From Alkalihalobacillus sp. TS-13 (GTDB taxonomy: Bacteria > Bacillota > Bacilli > Bacillales > Fictibacillaceae), in the NCBI RefSeq assembly GCF_019720915.1, contig NZ_JAHKSI010000001.1:682001-746000 (forward strand): DNA of 64,000 nt. The letters are read 5' to 3'. Below are positions 47,347 to 55,420 of this stretch, piece after piece (position 1 is the stretch's first letter; each line of letters opens with the position of its first letter). The notes beneath the pieces were generated by a model. It was not told the DNA's origin. It did no database searches and saw only the letters and a list, made by a program, of their open reading frames with translations. The translations under genes and the position numbers were made by a program.

Positions 47347-47539
47347 TAACGGACACAGGAGACCTTAATTGTTCAATAGCAACCGATTTACAAAAATAAC
47401 GGACACCAGGGACCTTATTTTGTGCAAAATCATAGAAATCAGCTGTTATATAGATAAATAGCATCTCTGATGTCCGTTAAAATCTCTAAAACCCGCTATA
47501 TGTCATAAATAACGGCGCTGATGTCCGTTATGTCCGTTA
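47347..47539. repeat. Cluster of five TAACGGACA motifs in both orientations
   Basis: TAACGGACA at 47347 and 47397 (forward); its inverse TGTCCGTTA at 47471, 47522 and 47531. The forward copies are followed by CAGGAGACCTTAA or CCAGGGACCTTAT; the inverse ones are preceded by CTCTGA or GCTGA. Not regularly spaced. Confidence 0.7.
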
Positions 47540-47549
47540 ACCTAAAACC

Positions 47550-47594
47550 GCTTGCTCGCTGTCCCCGCAGGAGTGTCGTGAATTTCGCTTAAAG
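47550..47594. repeat. Family-A repeat end fragment
   Basis: CTTGCTCGCTGTCCCCGCAG then GAGTGTCGTGAATTTCGC matches the right arm of the long copy at 37370 almost base for base. Confidence 0.7.
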
Positions 47595-47707
47595 GGATAT
47601 TCTTTTCTACTATCATTAGTGCTGATAAGGCTTCTAGTTGGACTATAAATCCAACCGACAAAAACTCCTTAAATCTTTCAAAATTAATCGCTTGCCCCCC
47701 ACATAAA

Positions 47708-47741
47708 CCGACAGACAATTTTATCCCCCTTACGCTATACT
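47708..47741 (+). promoter_or_regulatory. spoIIG-type promoter with 22-bp spacer (Spo0A-dependent)
   Basis: CCGACA (47708-47713), 22-nt spacer, TATACT (47736-47741). The B. subtilis spoIIG promoter has the same GACAGAC stretch at -35 and the same 22-bp spacing, which makes it depend on Spo0A. TGTCGG-type 0A-box-like sequences (read on the minus strand) lie at about 47657 and over the -35. Confidence 0.65.
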
Positions 47742-47774
47742 AAGTGCACAGTTCTACAGAGAAAGGAGCACCCA

Positions 47775-48698
47775 ATGGCAATTTATCTGGATGTCATTTG
47801 GTTTCTGAATTTCTGTATCGATTTTCTGCTTTTGTGGTTGACTTCGGTGATCCTTAAAAGGGAAGTCTCTAAGAAAAGGTTGGCCGTAGGTGCATTTTTA
47901 GGTTCTTTATATGTATTGTTTTTATTTTTAGACACCGCAATTATCTATCATCCAATCATCAAGCTTATCTATTCCGTCTTCATCATCATCACCACATTCG
48001 GTTACAAGCGCTTTGGTTATTTTGTACAAGGCTTATTCATGTTCTACTTTTCAACGTTCATTACAGGAGGTGGCATTTTAGGACTTCATTATTTTTTACA
48101 GACTGATGCAAAAATCGTGAACGGGGTTGTCAAGACACAATCGTCAGGGATGGGGGATCCCATCAGTTGGTTATTCGTCATTTTAATGGTTCCGATCATG
48201 CTATATTTCACAAAGAAAAGAGTCGATCATATCGAGGTCAGGAAACTTCGCTATGATCAAGTTATGAATTTCGAACTGAAAATAGACTCTCTAACCTTAA
48301 AAGGAGTCGGGCTCTTAGATAGCGGGAACCAGTTGCATGATCCAATATCGAAACAACCTGTCATGATACTGGATATGACTGTTTTTGCTGATCAGATACC
48401 GTCGGCAATCCTCCATCATGCAAAAAGCCTTGACTCGATAGGTGAATTGGTAGATGAACCGAATCCTTGGCAAGATCGAATGCGCATCATTCCTTATAGA
48501 GCTGTTGGAAGCGCAAATCAATTTCTTGCAGGATTCAAGGCAGATTCTATTGGTATATGGAATAATGGCGAAAAATATGAAACATCAAATGTCATTGTTG
48601 GACTATCCTTTACAAATATCTCGGGAGAAGGAGAGTATAACGCTATCCTTCATCCGAAGATGATATCGAATGCAAAAGTGACATCAACCGCATCGTAA
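47775..48698 (+). CDS. spoIIGA: Sporulation sigma-E processing peptidase SpoIIGA
   Basis: A 307-residue protein: five membrane segments in the N-terminal half (about residues 5-150), then a cytoplasmic aspartic protease domain with LLDSGNQLHDPISKQPV (about 180-196), the DSGN being the catalytic Asp motif. It removes the pro-sequence of SigE in the mother cell after a signal from SpoIIR. GAAAGGAGC precedes the ATG. Forms an operon with sigE. Confidence 0.95.
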   Translation: MAIYLDVIWFLNFCIDFLLLWLTSVILKREVSKKRLAVGAFLGSLYVLFLFLDTAIIYHPIIKLIYSVFIIITTFGYKRFGYFVQGLFMFYFSTFITGGGILGLHYFLQTDAKIVNGVVKTQSSGMGDPISWLFVILMVPIMLYFTKKRVDHIEVRKLRYDQVMNFELKIDSLTLKGVGLLDSGNQLHDPISKQPVMILDMTVFADQIPSAILHHAKSLDSIGELVDEPNPWQDRMRIIPYRAVGSANQFLAGFKADSIGIWNNGEKYETSNVIVGLSFTNISGEGEYNAILHPKMISNAKVTSTAS

Positions 48699-48731
48699 AA
48701 ATCGATTAATTAACCTGGGGGAGGATATTGA

Positions 48732-49451
48732 ATGGGGAAGCTGAAACTGCGATTTACGTTGTTCTGGTACAAACTCTTGATCAAATTGGGTGTAAAGACG
48801 GAAGAAATCTACTACATAGGCGGAAACGAAGCCCTTCCATCACCCCTATCAAAAGATGAAGAAGCTTTATTACTGAAAAAGCTGCCAAAGGGTGACAAGG
48901 CAGCACGAGCAGTTTTGATTGAAAGGAATCTGCGTCTAGTCGTTTATATTGCGAGAAAATTTGAAAACACAGGGATCAACATAGAGGATCTTATCAGTAT
49001 CGGTACAATCGGATTGATAAAAGCTGTGAATACATTCAATCCTGAAAAGAAGATCAAGCTCGCGACGTACGCTTCAAGATGCATCGAAAATGAGATATTA
49101 ATGTACTTGCGACGTAATAACAAGACACGTTCTGAAGTATCATTTGATGAACCGTTGAATGTCGATTGGGATGGTAATGAATTATTGCTCTCTGATGTCT
49201 TGGGAACAGAGGAAGATATCATCACAAGGGACTTCGAAGCGAGTGTAGATCGGAAGTTGTTGGTCAAAGCTCTTTACACCTTGTCACCAAGAGAAAAGCA
49301 AATCATGGAATTAAGATTCGGTCTTGCGGGCGGAGAAGAGAAGACCCAGAAGGATGTAGCCGATTTGTTAGGAATATCGCAATCATATATATCCAGATTG
49401 GAGAAGCGTATCATAAAAAGACTGCAGAAAGAATTCAATAAGATGATGTGA
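48732..49451 (+). CDS. sigE: RNA polymerase sigma factor SigE (pro-form)
   Basis: A 239-residue sigma-70 family factor nearly identical in layout to B. subtilis pro-SigE. The N-terminal amphipathic [20 protein letters not shown] (about 27-residue pro-sequence removed by SpoIIGA) is followed by region 2 ([20 protein letters not shown], about 68-87, then [19 protein letters not shown], about 115-133) and region 4 ([15 protein letters not shown], then [17 protein letters not shown]). Directs early mother-cell transcription. Confidence 0.97.
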   Translation: MGKLKLRFTLFWYKLLIKLGVKTEEIYYIGGNEALPSPLSKDEEALLLKKLPKGDKAARAVLIERNLRLVVYIARKFENTGINIEDLISIGTIGLIKAVNTFNPEKKIKLATYASRCIENEILMYLRRNNKTRSEVSFDEPLNVDWDGNELLLSDVLGTEEDIITRDFEASVDRKLLVKALYTLSPREKQIMELRFGLAGGEEKTQKDVADLLGISQSYISRLEKRIIKRLQKEFNKMM

Positions 49452-49457
49452 AAATAA

Positions 49458-49497
49458 GAAAGAACTTATCGATGTCAACCGGTAAGTTCTTTTAATT
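49458..49497 (+). terminator. Terminator after sigE
   Basis: AAAGAACTTA / TAAGTTCTTT with a 14-nt loop and T-rich end. sigG is still reached by read-through or its own promoter. Confidence 0.78.
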
Positions 49498-49592
49498 TGG
49501 CTATAAAAATTCTCAAAAAAGGATAACCCTTGTTATGACAATCATTTTGTAGAGAAGACATCGAATTGCGGATCGATAATTTTTAAGCTTGT

Positions 49593-49623
49593 GCATAAAT
49601 TTTCCTCCTCAGGAGATACTTTA
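49593..49623 (+). promoter_or_regulatory. Candidate SigF/SigG promoter of sigG
   Basis: GCATA (49593-49597), about 17 nt, then GATACTTTA (49615-49623), similar to the forespore consensus (GCATA and CATACTA). Confidence 0.45.
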
Positions 49624-49656
49624 TTTTGACAGTAACTCCCAATTGGAGGGGAAGAT

Positions 49657-50439
49657 ATGACACGAAATAAGGTAGAAATTTGTGGAGTAGATACATCTAA
49701 GCTTCCAGTTTTGAAAAACCCTGAAATGAGAGTTTTATTCAAAGAAATGCAGAATGGAGATTTGTCAGCAAGAGAAAAACTTGTGAATGGGAATCTAAGG
49801 TTGGTCCTTAGTGTCATCCAACGATTCAACAATCGGGGTGAATATGTCGATGACTTATTTCAGGTCGGTTGTATCGGCTTGATGAAATCAATCGATAATT
49901 TCGATTTAGGTCAAAATGTCAAATTCTCAACCTATGCGGTACCGATGATCATCGGTGAAATTAGAAGGTACTTGCGCGACAACAATCCGATACGTGTTTC
50001 GCGGTCCTTGCGTGATATCGCTTATAAAGCTTTACAAGTCCGTGATAAGATCGTCAGTAAGGAATCCCGCGAGCCGAACCCGACGGAAATTGCCCGTGAA
50101 CTTGGAGTTACAAAAGAAGAAGTCGTTTTTGCCCTCGATGCAATTCAAGATCCGGTTTCATTGTTTGAACCGATCTATAATGACGGTGGTGAACCGATCT
50201 ATGTCATGGATCAGATCAGTGATGACAAACAAAAAGATTATCAGTGGATCGAGGAAATTGCACTGCGCGAAGCGATGACGAGATTGAATCAAAGAGAAAA
50301 GTTGATTTTGACGATGAGGTTTTTCCAGGGTAAAACCCAAATGGAAGTAGCGGACGAAATTGGAATTTCTCAAGCACAAGTTTCTCGTCTGGAAAAAGCA
50401 GCAATCAACCAAATGAACAAAAGCATCCAAAGTAGTTGA
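49657..50439 (+). CDS. sigG: RNA polymerase sigma factor SigG
   Basis: A 260-residue factor with the SigG start MTRNKVEICGVDTSKLPVL, region 2 (LVLSVIQRFNNRGEYVDDLF, about residues 48-67, and KFSTYAVPMIIGEIRRYLRD, about 88-107) and region 4 (MEVADEIGISQAQVSRLEKA, about 229-248). Directs late forespore transcription. GGAGGGGAAG precedes the ATG. Two genes from its usual partner spoIIGA, as in Bacillus. Confidence 0.97.
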   Translation: MTRNKVEICGVDTSKLPVLKNPEMRVLFKEMQNGDLSAREKLVNGNLRLVLSVIQRFNNRGEYVDDLFQVGCIGLMKSIDNFDLGQNVKFSTYAVPMIIGEIRRYLRDNNPIRVSRSLRDIAYKALQVRDKIVSKESREPNPTEIARELGVTKEEVVFALDAIQDPVSLFEPIYNDGGEPIYVMDQISDDKQKDYQWIEEIALREAMTRLNQREKLILTMRFFQGKTQMEVADEIGISQAQVSRLEKAAINQMNKSIQSS

Positions 50440-50448
50440 ATAGCAAGT

Positions 50449-50482
50449 GAAGCCGACCAGATACAAGTCGGCTTCTTTTTTT
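50449..50482 (+). terminator. Terminator after sigG
   Basis: Perfect 9-bp stem GAAGCCGAC / GTCGGCTTC and seven T. Confidence 0.93.
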
Positions 50483-50619
50483 GTTCATTTTATATCCACT
50501 TGTCATATATTTTATAGAGAAGCGTTGTTTGTACGACATTACTCTGTATATACAAAGGTATTCTTGCAGGAAAAAATACTTGCTTTATCGAGGAACGATT
50601 CTGTATTTACTAGAGCTTC

Positions 50620-50797
50620 GCAGAAAATTTTTTTAAGTGAAATTTACTCCTGCGGGAAAAGCGAGCCAAGCAAGACCCCACAGCGATCACCTAATAACCA
50701 TCCTGTGCCTAAGCGAGGAGGCTTGCGGATCGCCCGCGGAAAGGGAGTGAATTTCGCAGAAATCACCAATTAAGACCAATTTAAGAATGACAAAGCC
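50620..50797. repeat. MITE-like repeat family A, medium copy
   Basis: Arms GTGAAATTTACTCCTGCGGG and CCGCGGAAAGGGAGTGAATT; core AAGCGAGCCAAGCAAGACCC and GCGAGGAGGCTTGCGGATCG; right end ATGACAAAGCC. It fills the sigG-ylmC gap, where B. subtilis has ylmA. Confidence 0.78.
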
Positions 50798-50828
50798 AAA
50801 TAAAAAACATAAGTCAGGGGAGATTATA

Positions 50829-51116
50829 ATGATAAAAATTTCCGAGTTCCAGGTCAAGGATGTTGTCAATGTATCGAATGGACGAAAGCTTGGTCATATA
50901 GCGGACCTGGAGATCAATCTGACTTCCGGAAAAATCGAAGCGATCGTTATCCCGGGGGCAGGGAGGATGATGGGGTTCATGCGTAAAGAAAATGATATCA
51001 TCATACCGTGGAGAGATATTGTCAAAATTGGAAAAGATGTAATTCTAGTCAGGTTCGAAGACCAATCAGGCAATGAATTGGCTCCTCACGGCTTCCAACA
51101 TTCTTCGAAGAATTAA
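50829..51116 (+). CDS. ylmC: PRC-barrel protein YlmC
   Basis: A 95-residue PRC-barrel domain protein of the YlmC/YmxH family: ISEFQVKDVVNVSNGRKLG (about residues 3-21), GKIEAIVIPG (about 34-43) and IIPWRDIVKIGKDVILVR (about 57-74). In B. subtilis ylmC is a sporulation-region gene of unknown role. Start at ATG 50829, with AGGGGAG upstream; the open frame further 5' lies in the repeat element. Confidence 0.9.
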   Translation: MIKISEFQVKDVVNVSNGRKLGHIADLEINLTSGKIEAIVIPGAGRMMGFMRKENDIIIPWRDIVKIGKDVILVRFEDQSGNELAPHGFQHSSKN

Positions 51117-51219
51117 ATGAATAACGTATTCTCCAACTATTCAACAACTTGTGATAAAATAAAAAGAGCTTATCATGATATCGACAGCAATACACACGAT
51201 AATTGTTGGAGGGTAAACA

Positions 51220-52044
51220 ATGTCGGATCCTTTTACACATGGACATGAGATGTATTACAAAATTAAAGAACTGCAGGATTCTACCAATAATATGGTGACG
51301 GCAGGATTTTCAACAAGGTATGGCGGAGTAAGTCAAAAACCGTTTCGATCTTTGAATCTAGGCCTGCACGTAAAGGATATCGATCACAACGTCATCGATA
51401 ACAGAAGGCGCTTGGCGGAATCTATCGATACTCAGTTGGACCAGTGGGTGTTTGCTGACCAGGTCCATGGAAGCGACATTTGCAAAGTTGAACAAACTGA
51501 CAAGGGCAAGGGTTCAAAATCCCTTGAATCGGGAATCATAGGGATGGATGGATTATATACGAGGGAAAGAGGCCTTGTCCTTGCATTAGCCTATGCAGAT
51601 TGTGTACCGATATTTTTCTTGTCAGAAGAATCCCATATAGTTGGTATTGCACATGCCGGGTGGAAAGGCTCAGTGAGAGGGATTGCTGCTAGGATGGTTG
51701 ATACATGGGTTACCAACGAAGAGGTAGCTGTCGATTCGATCCATGTCTTTGTAGGACCGTCTATACAGGAATGTTGTTATGAGGTTGACCAGCGTGTCAT
51801 TTCTCAAGTTGATGACTCTTTAGATGATGAGGACCCCAGACCTTATACTGCGAAGGGAAATTCAAAGTACCAATTGAATCTTCAACGATTGAATAAACAG
51901 CTTCTTATGAGAGCTGGAGTTCCGGAAAAGAATGTTCATTTGACGAAACTTTGTACAAGCTGCAACGTAGACCGATTTTTTTCACATCGAAAAGAGAATG
52001 GAGCAACTGGAAGAATGTTAGGTTTCATCATGTTGGAGCAATAG
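51220..52044 (+). CDS. pgeF: Laccase-domain protein YlmD / PgeF
   Basis: A 274-residue YfiH/multicopper-like (laccase) domain protein. GFSTRYGGVSQKPFRSLNLG (about residues 28-47), WVFADQVHGSDI (about 75-86), ALAYADCVPIFF (about 122-133) and GIAHAGWKGSVRGIA (about 142-156) carry the His and Cys zinc ligands. Family members are purine nucleoside phosphorylases/deaminases and also act in peptidoglycan editing (PgeF). First gene of the ylmDEFGH run. Confidence 0.92.
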   Translation: MSDPFTHGHEMYYKIKELQDSTNNMVTAGFSTRYGGVSQKPFRSLNLGLHVKDIDHNVIDNRRRLAESIDTQLDQWVFADQVHGSDICKVEQTDKGKGSKSLESGIIGMDGLYTRERGLVLALAYADCVPIFFLSEESHIVGIAHAGWKGSVRGIAARMVDTWVTNEEVAVDSIHVFVGPSIQECCYEVDQRVISQVDDSLDDEDPRPYTAKGNSKYQLNLQRLNKQLLMRAGVPEKNVHLTKLCTSCNVDRFFSHRKENGATGRMLGFIMLEQ

Positions 52045-52047
52045 GAG

Positions 52048-52740
52048 GTGCGCAAAGTACGATTGGCTATTTCATATAACTTACAAGTGATCAAAGACGA
52101 CATAGCAGAAGCTTGCCAGAGAACAAATAGAGATCCTAAAAAGGTATCTATTATTGCAGTGACGAAATATGTCAGTGTCGAAACGACTCAAAAAGCGGTT
52201 GAAGCTGGAATCATACATCTTGGTGAGAATCGAGATGAAGGCTTTTTACATAAATATGAACACGTCAGTGGAAATGTCCAATGGCATTTCATAGGTACGC
52301 TACAATCCCGTAAAGTCAAATCGATTATTGATCAGGTCGATTATATCCACTCGTTAGACCGAATGTCACTGGCGAAGGAAATCAACAAGAGAGCTAACCG
52401 GAAGATTAAATGTTTTGCCCAGGTGAATGTTTCAGGGGAAGAGTCGAAGCATGGTTTGGATCCCGAAGAAGTTGTTGCATTCATCAAAAATGTTGCGAAA
52501 TATGAAAATATTGAAGTAGTAGGATTAATGACGATGGCTCCATTCATATCTGATGAAGAAAGGCTGCGGAATATTTTTCGTACGATGCGGGTTCTGAAAG
52601 AAGAAGTACAAGCATCAGGTCTTTCACACGCACCTTGCACTGAGCTATCCATGGGAATGTCAAATGACTTTAAGATTGCCGTAGAAGAAGGCGCTACCTT
52701 TGTACGTATAGGTACATCGCTAGTTGGAAAAGAATTTTGA
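52048..52740 (+). CDS. ylmE: YggS-family PLP homeostasis protein YlmE
   Basis: A 230-residue fold-type III PLP-binding protein: IIAVTKYVSVETTQKAV (PLP Lys, about residues 35-51), GENRDEGFL (about 59-67), WHFIGTLQSRKVK (about 76-88), IHSLDR (about 97-102) and ELSMGMSNDF (about 199-208). The family keeps pyridoxal phosphate and amino-acid pools in balance. Start uncertain: GTG at 52048 (GGAG 9 nt upstream) or TTG at 52063, which aligns better with the B. subtilis N-terminus but is 14 nt from AGGAGG. Confidence 0.9.
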   Translation: MRKVRLAISYNLQVIKDDIAEACQRTNRDPKKVSIIAVTKYVSVETTQKAVEAGIIHLGENRDEGFLHKYEHVSGNVQWHFIGTLQSRKVKSIIDQVDYIHSLDRMSLAKEINKRANRKIKCFAQVNVSGEESKHGLDPEEVVAFIKNVAKYENIEVVGLMTMAPFISDEERLRNIFRTMRVLKEEVQASGLSHAPCTELSMGMSNDFKIAVEEGATFVRIGTSLVGKEF

Positions 52741-52752
52741 GGAGGGCTCTCC

Positions 52753-53181
52753 ATGGGAATTAAATCAAGGTTGAAGAATTTTTTTGCATTTGATGAAGAT
52801 ATATATGAAGAAGAAGTTTACGAGGTTGAACAATCTGAAGGTGATGAGGTTGAACCGATGAGTCGCTCGCGTCGAGATCAGAAAAGCCAGAATATCGTCA
52901 GTTTACAAAGTGTTCAACAGCAAGTGAAAGTGGTACTGATTGAACCGAGGACATACTCGGAGGCACAAGAAATCGCAGATCAGTTAAAAAACAGAAGAGC
53001 AGTTGTGATGAATCTACAAAGAATTCCCCTCGATCAGGCTAAACGCATCGTCGATTTTCTCAGTGGCACGGTATATGCCATTGGTGGAGATATACAGAAG
53101 CTCGGTCCAAACACATTCATGTGTACACCGGATAATGTAGACGTTTCAGGTGCAATATCTGAAATGACTGGGGAAGAATAG
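52753..53181 (+). CDS. sepF: Cell division protein SepF (YlmF)
   Basis: A 142-residue protein: N-terminal amphipathic membrane helix ([16 protein letters not shown]), acidic linker (about residues 15-50), and a SepF core (about 58-138: [40 protein letters not shown] in part, [17 protein letters not shown]). It forms rings that shape FtsZ bundles and can substitute for FtsA as membrane anchor. Confidence 0.96.
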   Translation: MGIKSRLKNFFAFDEDIYEEEVYEVEQSEGDEVEPMSRSRRDQKSQNIVSLQSVQQQVKVVLIEPRTYSEAQEIADQLKNRRAVVMNLQRIPLDQAKRIVDFLSGTVYAIGGDIQKLGPNTFMCTPDNVDVSGAISEMTGEE

Positions 53182-53206
53182 AAGCTTAAAAGGGTGGTAA
53201 TAGAGA

Positions 53207-53461
53207 ATGCTAGAAGATATCCTAATATTTGCAATTGGAGCTTACCGATGGTTGATCATCATTTATATTTTCATGTCCTGGGTGCCGAACGCGAGAGAAT
53301 CATCATTCGGTCAATTTTTAGGATCGATATGTGAACCGTTTCTCTCCCAATTCAGAAAAATCATCCCACCACTTGGTATGATTGATTTATCCCCGATTGC
53401 AGCATTGTTTGCGCTTTTCTTCGCTGAAATCGGTGTCCGTGCATTATTCGATTACCTGTAG
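53207..53461 (+). CDS. ylmG: YggT-family membrane protein YlmG
   Basis: An 84-residue protein with two membrane segments (about residues 5-23 and 60-82) and the family motif SWVPNARESSFGQFLGSICEP followed by FLSQFRKIIPPLGMIDLSPI in the loop. YlmG/YggT proteins are linked to division and membrane protein insertion. Lies between sepF and ylmH as in B. subtilis. Confidence 0.92.
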   Translation: MLEDILIFAIGAYRWLIIIYIFMSWVPNARESSFGQFLGSICEPFLSQFRKIIPPLGMIDLSPIAALFALFFAEIGVRALFDYL

Positions 53462-53470
53462 GTGTCAGAA

Positions 53471-54250
53471 ATGTCGATATATGATCATTTCAGACCAGAA
53501 GAACAGCCTTTCATAGATCAAGTGTTGGAATGGCGAAAAGTCGTACTTGACCAATACCGGGTCAAGGCCACGGATTTCCTGGATCCACGAGAGCAGCATA
53601 TTTTAAAATCCATTCTTGGATCAAATGATGAAGTCCATTTTCAAATTTGGAAGGGGTACCAAGGCATTGAACGTTCAAGAGCCTTGTTGTACCCCATTTA
53701 TTATGAACCTCAAGACGAAGAGTTTGAAATAGAATGTCTTGAAGCGCCTTATCCATCAAAATTCGTTACATTACATCATTCAGATGTTCTCGGGGCTTTA
53801 ATGAGCCTTGGCCTGAAACGGAAGAAGTTCGGGGATATTTTGATGGGGGAATCTAAATTCCAACTCATCATCGCCAGTGAGGTTGCTGATTATGTCCGTT
53901 TGAATTTCAATTCGGTAGGGAAGACATCTGTAAATGCCAAAGCCATTTCAACTGAAAAATTGCTCGGTAAACTTGATGAATGGAATACAGTATCGAGTAC
54001 GGTAAGTTCGTTAAGGTTGGATGTTGTATTGTCGGAAGTATTTCGTCTATCACGGTCAAAGGCAATCCCTTACATAACGAACAAAAAGGTAAAGCTGAAT
54101 TGGAAAATCGTCGAACAACCTTCAAGCATTTTAGAGGAAGGTGATCATCTTTCTGTGAGAGGTTTAGGCCGAGCGAAACTCATTTCTGTGGATGGTATGA
54201 GCAAAAAAGGAAAGTGGAAAGTAACATTTGGTACAAAAAATTCCAAATAA
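53471..54250 (+). CDS. ylmH: S4-domain RNA-binding protein YlmH
   Basis: A 259-residue protein: N-terminal YlmH domain (about residues 1-90: TDFLDPREQHILKSI), middle domain (about 90-175: SDVLGALMSLGLKRKKFGDI) and a C-terminal S4 domain (about 185-245: LRLDVVLSEVFRLSRSKAI, then GDHLSVRGLGRAKL). YlmH binds ribosomal 50S complexes and has been reported to act in ribosome quality control in place of RqcP. ATG at 53471 is 6 nt after AGGTG; GTG at 53462 is possible. Confidence 0.9.
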   Translation: MSIYDHFRPEEQPFIDQVLEWRKVVLDQYRVKATDFLDPREQHILKSILGSNDEVHFQIWKGYQGIERSRALLYPIYYEPQDEEFEIECLEAPYPSKFVTLHHSDVLGALMSLGLKRKKFGDILMGESKFQLIIASEVADYVRLNFNSVGKTSVNAKAISTEKLLGKLDEWNTVSSTVSSLRLDVVLSEVFRLSRSKAIPYITNKKVKLNWKIVEQPSSILEEGDHLSVRGLGRAKLISVDGMSKKGKWKVTFGTKNSK

Positions 54251-54318
54251 GAGAAGGATTTGTCATTGAATATGTCGAAAATGAAAGAAAGTAAAGACAT
54301 CGATACGGGGGTGGCGTT

Positions 54319-54843
54319 ATGCCTTTAACACCATTGGATATTCATAATAAAGAGTTTAATCGTGGATTTCGAGGATATGATGAGGATGAAGTAAACGAAT
54401 TTTTAGATCAGGTTATCAAAGATTATGAAGGGGTCATTCGTGAAAAGAAAGACCTGCAGGAACAGTTAGCGAAAATGGAAGAGAAGCTTTCCTATTTTAC
54501 GAACATTGAAGAAACATTGAATAAGTCAATCGTTGTTGCACAAGAAACGGGGGAGGAAGTAAAGCGCAATGCAAATAAAGAAGCCCGTTTGATTGTAAAA
54601 GAAGCAGAGAAGAATGCTGATAGAATCATTAATGAAGCATTGTCCAAGTCGAGAAAAATAATGCTCGATATTGAAGAATTGAAGAAGCAATCTTCTGTTT
54701 ATCGCACCCGGTTCCGTATGCTGATCGAAGCACAGCTGGAAATGTTGAAAAACGAAGATTGGGATCATCTGATGCCTCCTGAAGACGAGAATGAGCAGCA
54801 TCAACTTGAGGACTCAGAGTCAGAAAAAGCAAACATAACTTGA
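54319..54843 (+). CDS. divIVA: Cell pole and septum protein DivIVA
   Basis: A 174-residue coiled-coil protein. The N-terminal lipid-binding domain MPLTPLDIHNKEFNRGFRGY with EDEVNEFLDQVIKDYE (about residues 24-39) is typical, followed by a central coiled coil (about 40-130) and a Glu-rich tail. It marks curved membrane and recruits MinJ/MinCD and the sporulation anchor RacA. GGGGGTGGCG is upstream. The -35 of the ileS promoter overlaps its stop codon. Confidence 0.95.
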   Translation: MPLTPLDIHNKEFNRGFRGYDEDEVNEFLDQVIKDYEGVIREKKDLQEQLAKMEEKLSYFTNIEETLNKSIVVAQETGEEVKRNANKEARLIVKEAEKNADRIINEALSKSRKIMLDIEELKKQSSVYRTRFRMLIEAQLEMLKNEDWDHLMPPEDENEQHQLEDSESEKANIT

Positions 54844-54869
54844 CGAAGTAATTTTAAATTCGGTATACT
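54840..54869 (+). promoter_or_regulatory. SigA promoter of the ileS leader
   Basis: TTGACG (54840-54845), 18-nt spacer, TATACT (54864-54869). Confidence 0.75.
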
Positions 54870-54876
54870 TTGATGA

Positions 54877-55130
54877 CAGGAGTATATTCCTACTGAGATG
54901 GGGACAGTACGATCAGTTATCTTTCTAAGCGAATCGGGAATGGTGCGAGCTCGATAAAGAGTCTGTGAGGAAAATCACCCCGGAGTTTCCGTGCTGAATT
55001 TCAGTAAGCACTGGCGTTTCATTCACGTTAAGGATGCTGAGTGGCTGGTATGAACAATGTACATACAGCTATTAGGGTGGTACCGCGAGTCAACCTTCTC
55101 GTCCCTATCTGGGATGAGAAGGTTTTTTTA
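54877..55130 (+). promoter_or_regulatory. T-box riboswitch (tRNA-Ile) upstream of ileS
   Basis: The conserved T-box AGGGTGGTACCGCG is at 55074-55087. Stem I opens GGGGACAGTA (54900-54909) and closes CACCCC GGAG (54977-54985); the triplet just before the closing strand is ATC (54974-54976), an isoleucine specifier. The terminator stem is AACCTTCTCGTCCC / GGGATGAGAAGGTT (55092-55124) with seven T. Uncharged tRNA-Ile would favour the antiterminator and allow ileS transcription. Confidence 0.93.
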
Positions 55131-55250
55131 TACTTAATGAAAGTATAAAAACTTTCTTCAGTATAAGTGCAACTGTGGCTCAGCCTTCGCTAAGGCTTGG
55201 CTTTGCCAAGTTTTCTTGATACTTATGAGAGTATCAACTATTTTCTTCAC
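55128..55250. repeat. Repeat family B copy after the T-box terminator
   Basis: Begins at the T-run: TATACTTAATGAAAGTATA, then AAACTTTCTTCAGTATAAG, GGCTCAGCCTTCGCTAAGG and CTTGGCTTTGCCAAG; ends near AGAGTATCAACTATTTTCT. Matches 16753-16852. Confidence 0.75.
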
Positions 55251-55318
55251 TTAAAATGAACGCTTGCTCAGTGATGGAGAGGTGGAATTTTAAGAAGTTA
55301 CATGACCCTATTAAGAAA

Positions 55319-55384
55319 AGGCTTTGTTAATCTTCTTTATTGATTGAAATTCGAAGAAATCAACATAATTCTTTAACAAAGCCT
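55319..55384. repeat. Shortest family-A element, perfect 12-bp inverted ends
   Basis: AGGCTTTGTTAA (55319-55330) and TTAACAAAGCCT (55373-55384) are perfect inverted repeats around 42 bp that keep only the edge sequences (GATTGAAATTCGAAG, AAATCAAC). Lies 36 bp before the ileS start codon. Confidence 0.8.
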
Positions 55385-55420
55385 AAGAAAAAAGAACCTT
55401 TTGAAAGGCAGGCTGGATAC

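Noticed and set aside
47347-47539. Possible CRISPR array
   Set aside because: Repeats are 9 nt, in both orientations and unevenly spaced; no cas genes nearby.
55340-55420. 27-residue N-terminal extension of ileS
   Set aside because: Encoded by the short family-A repeat; the conserved IleS N-terminus starts at 55421.
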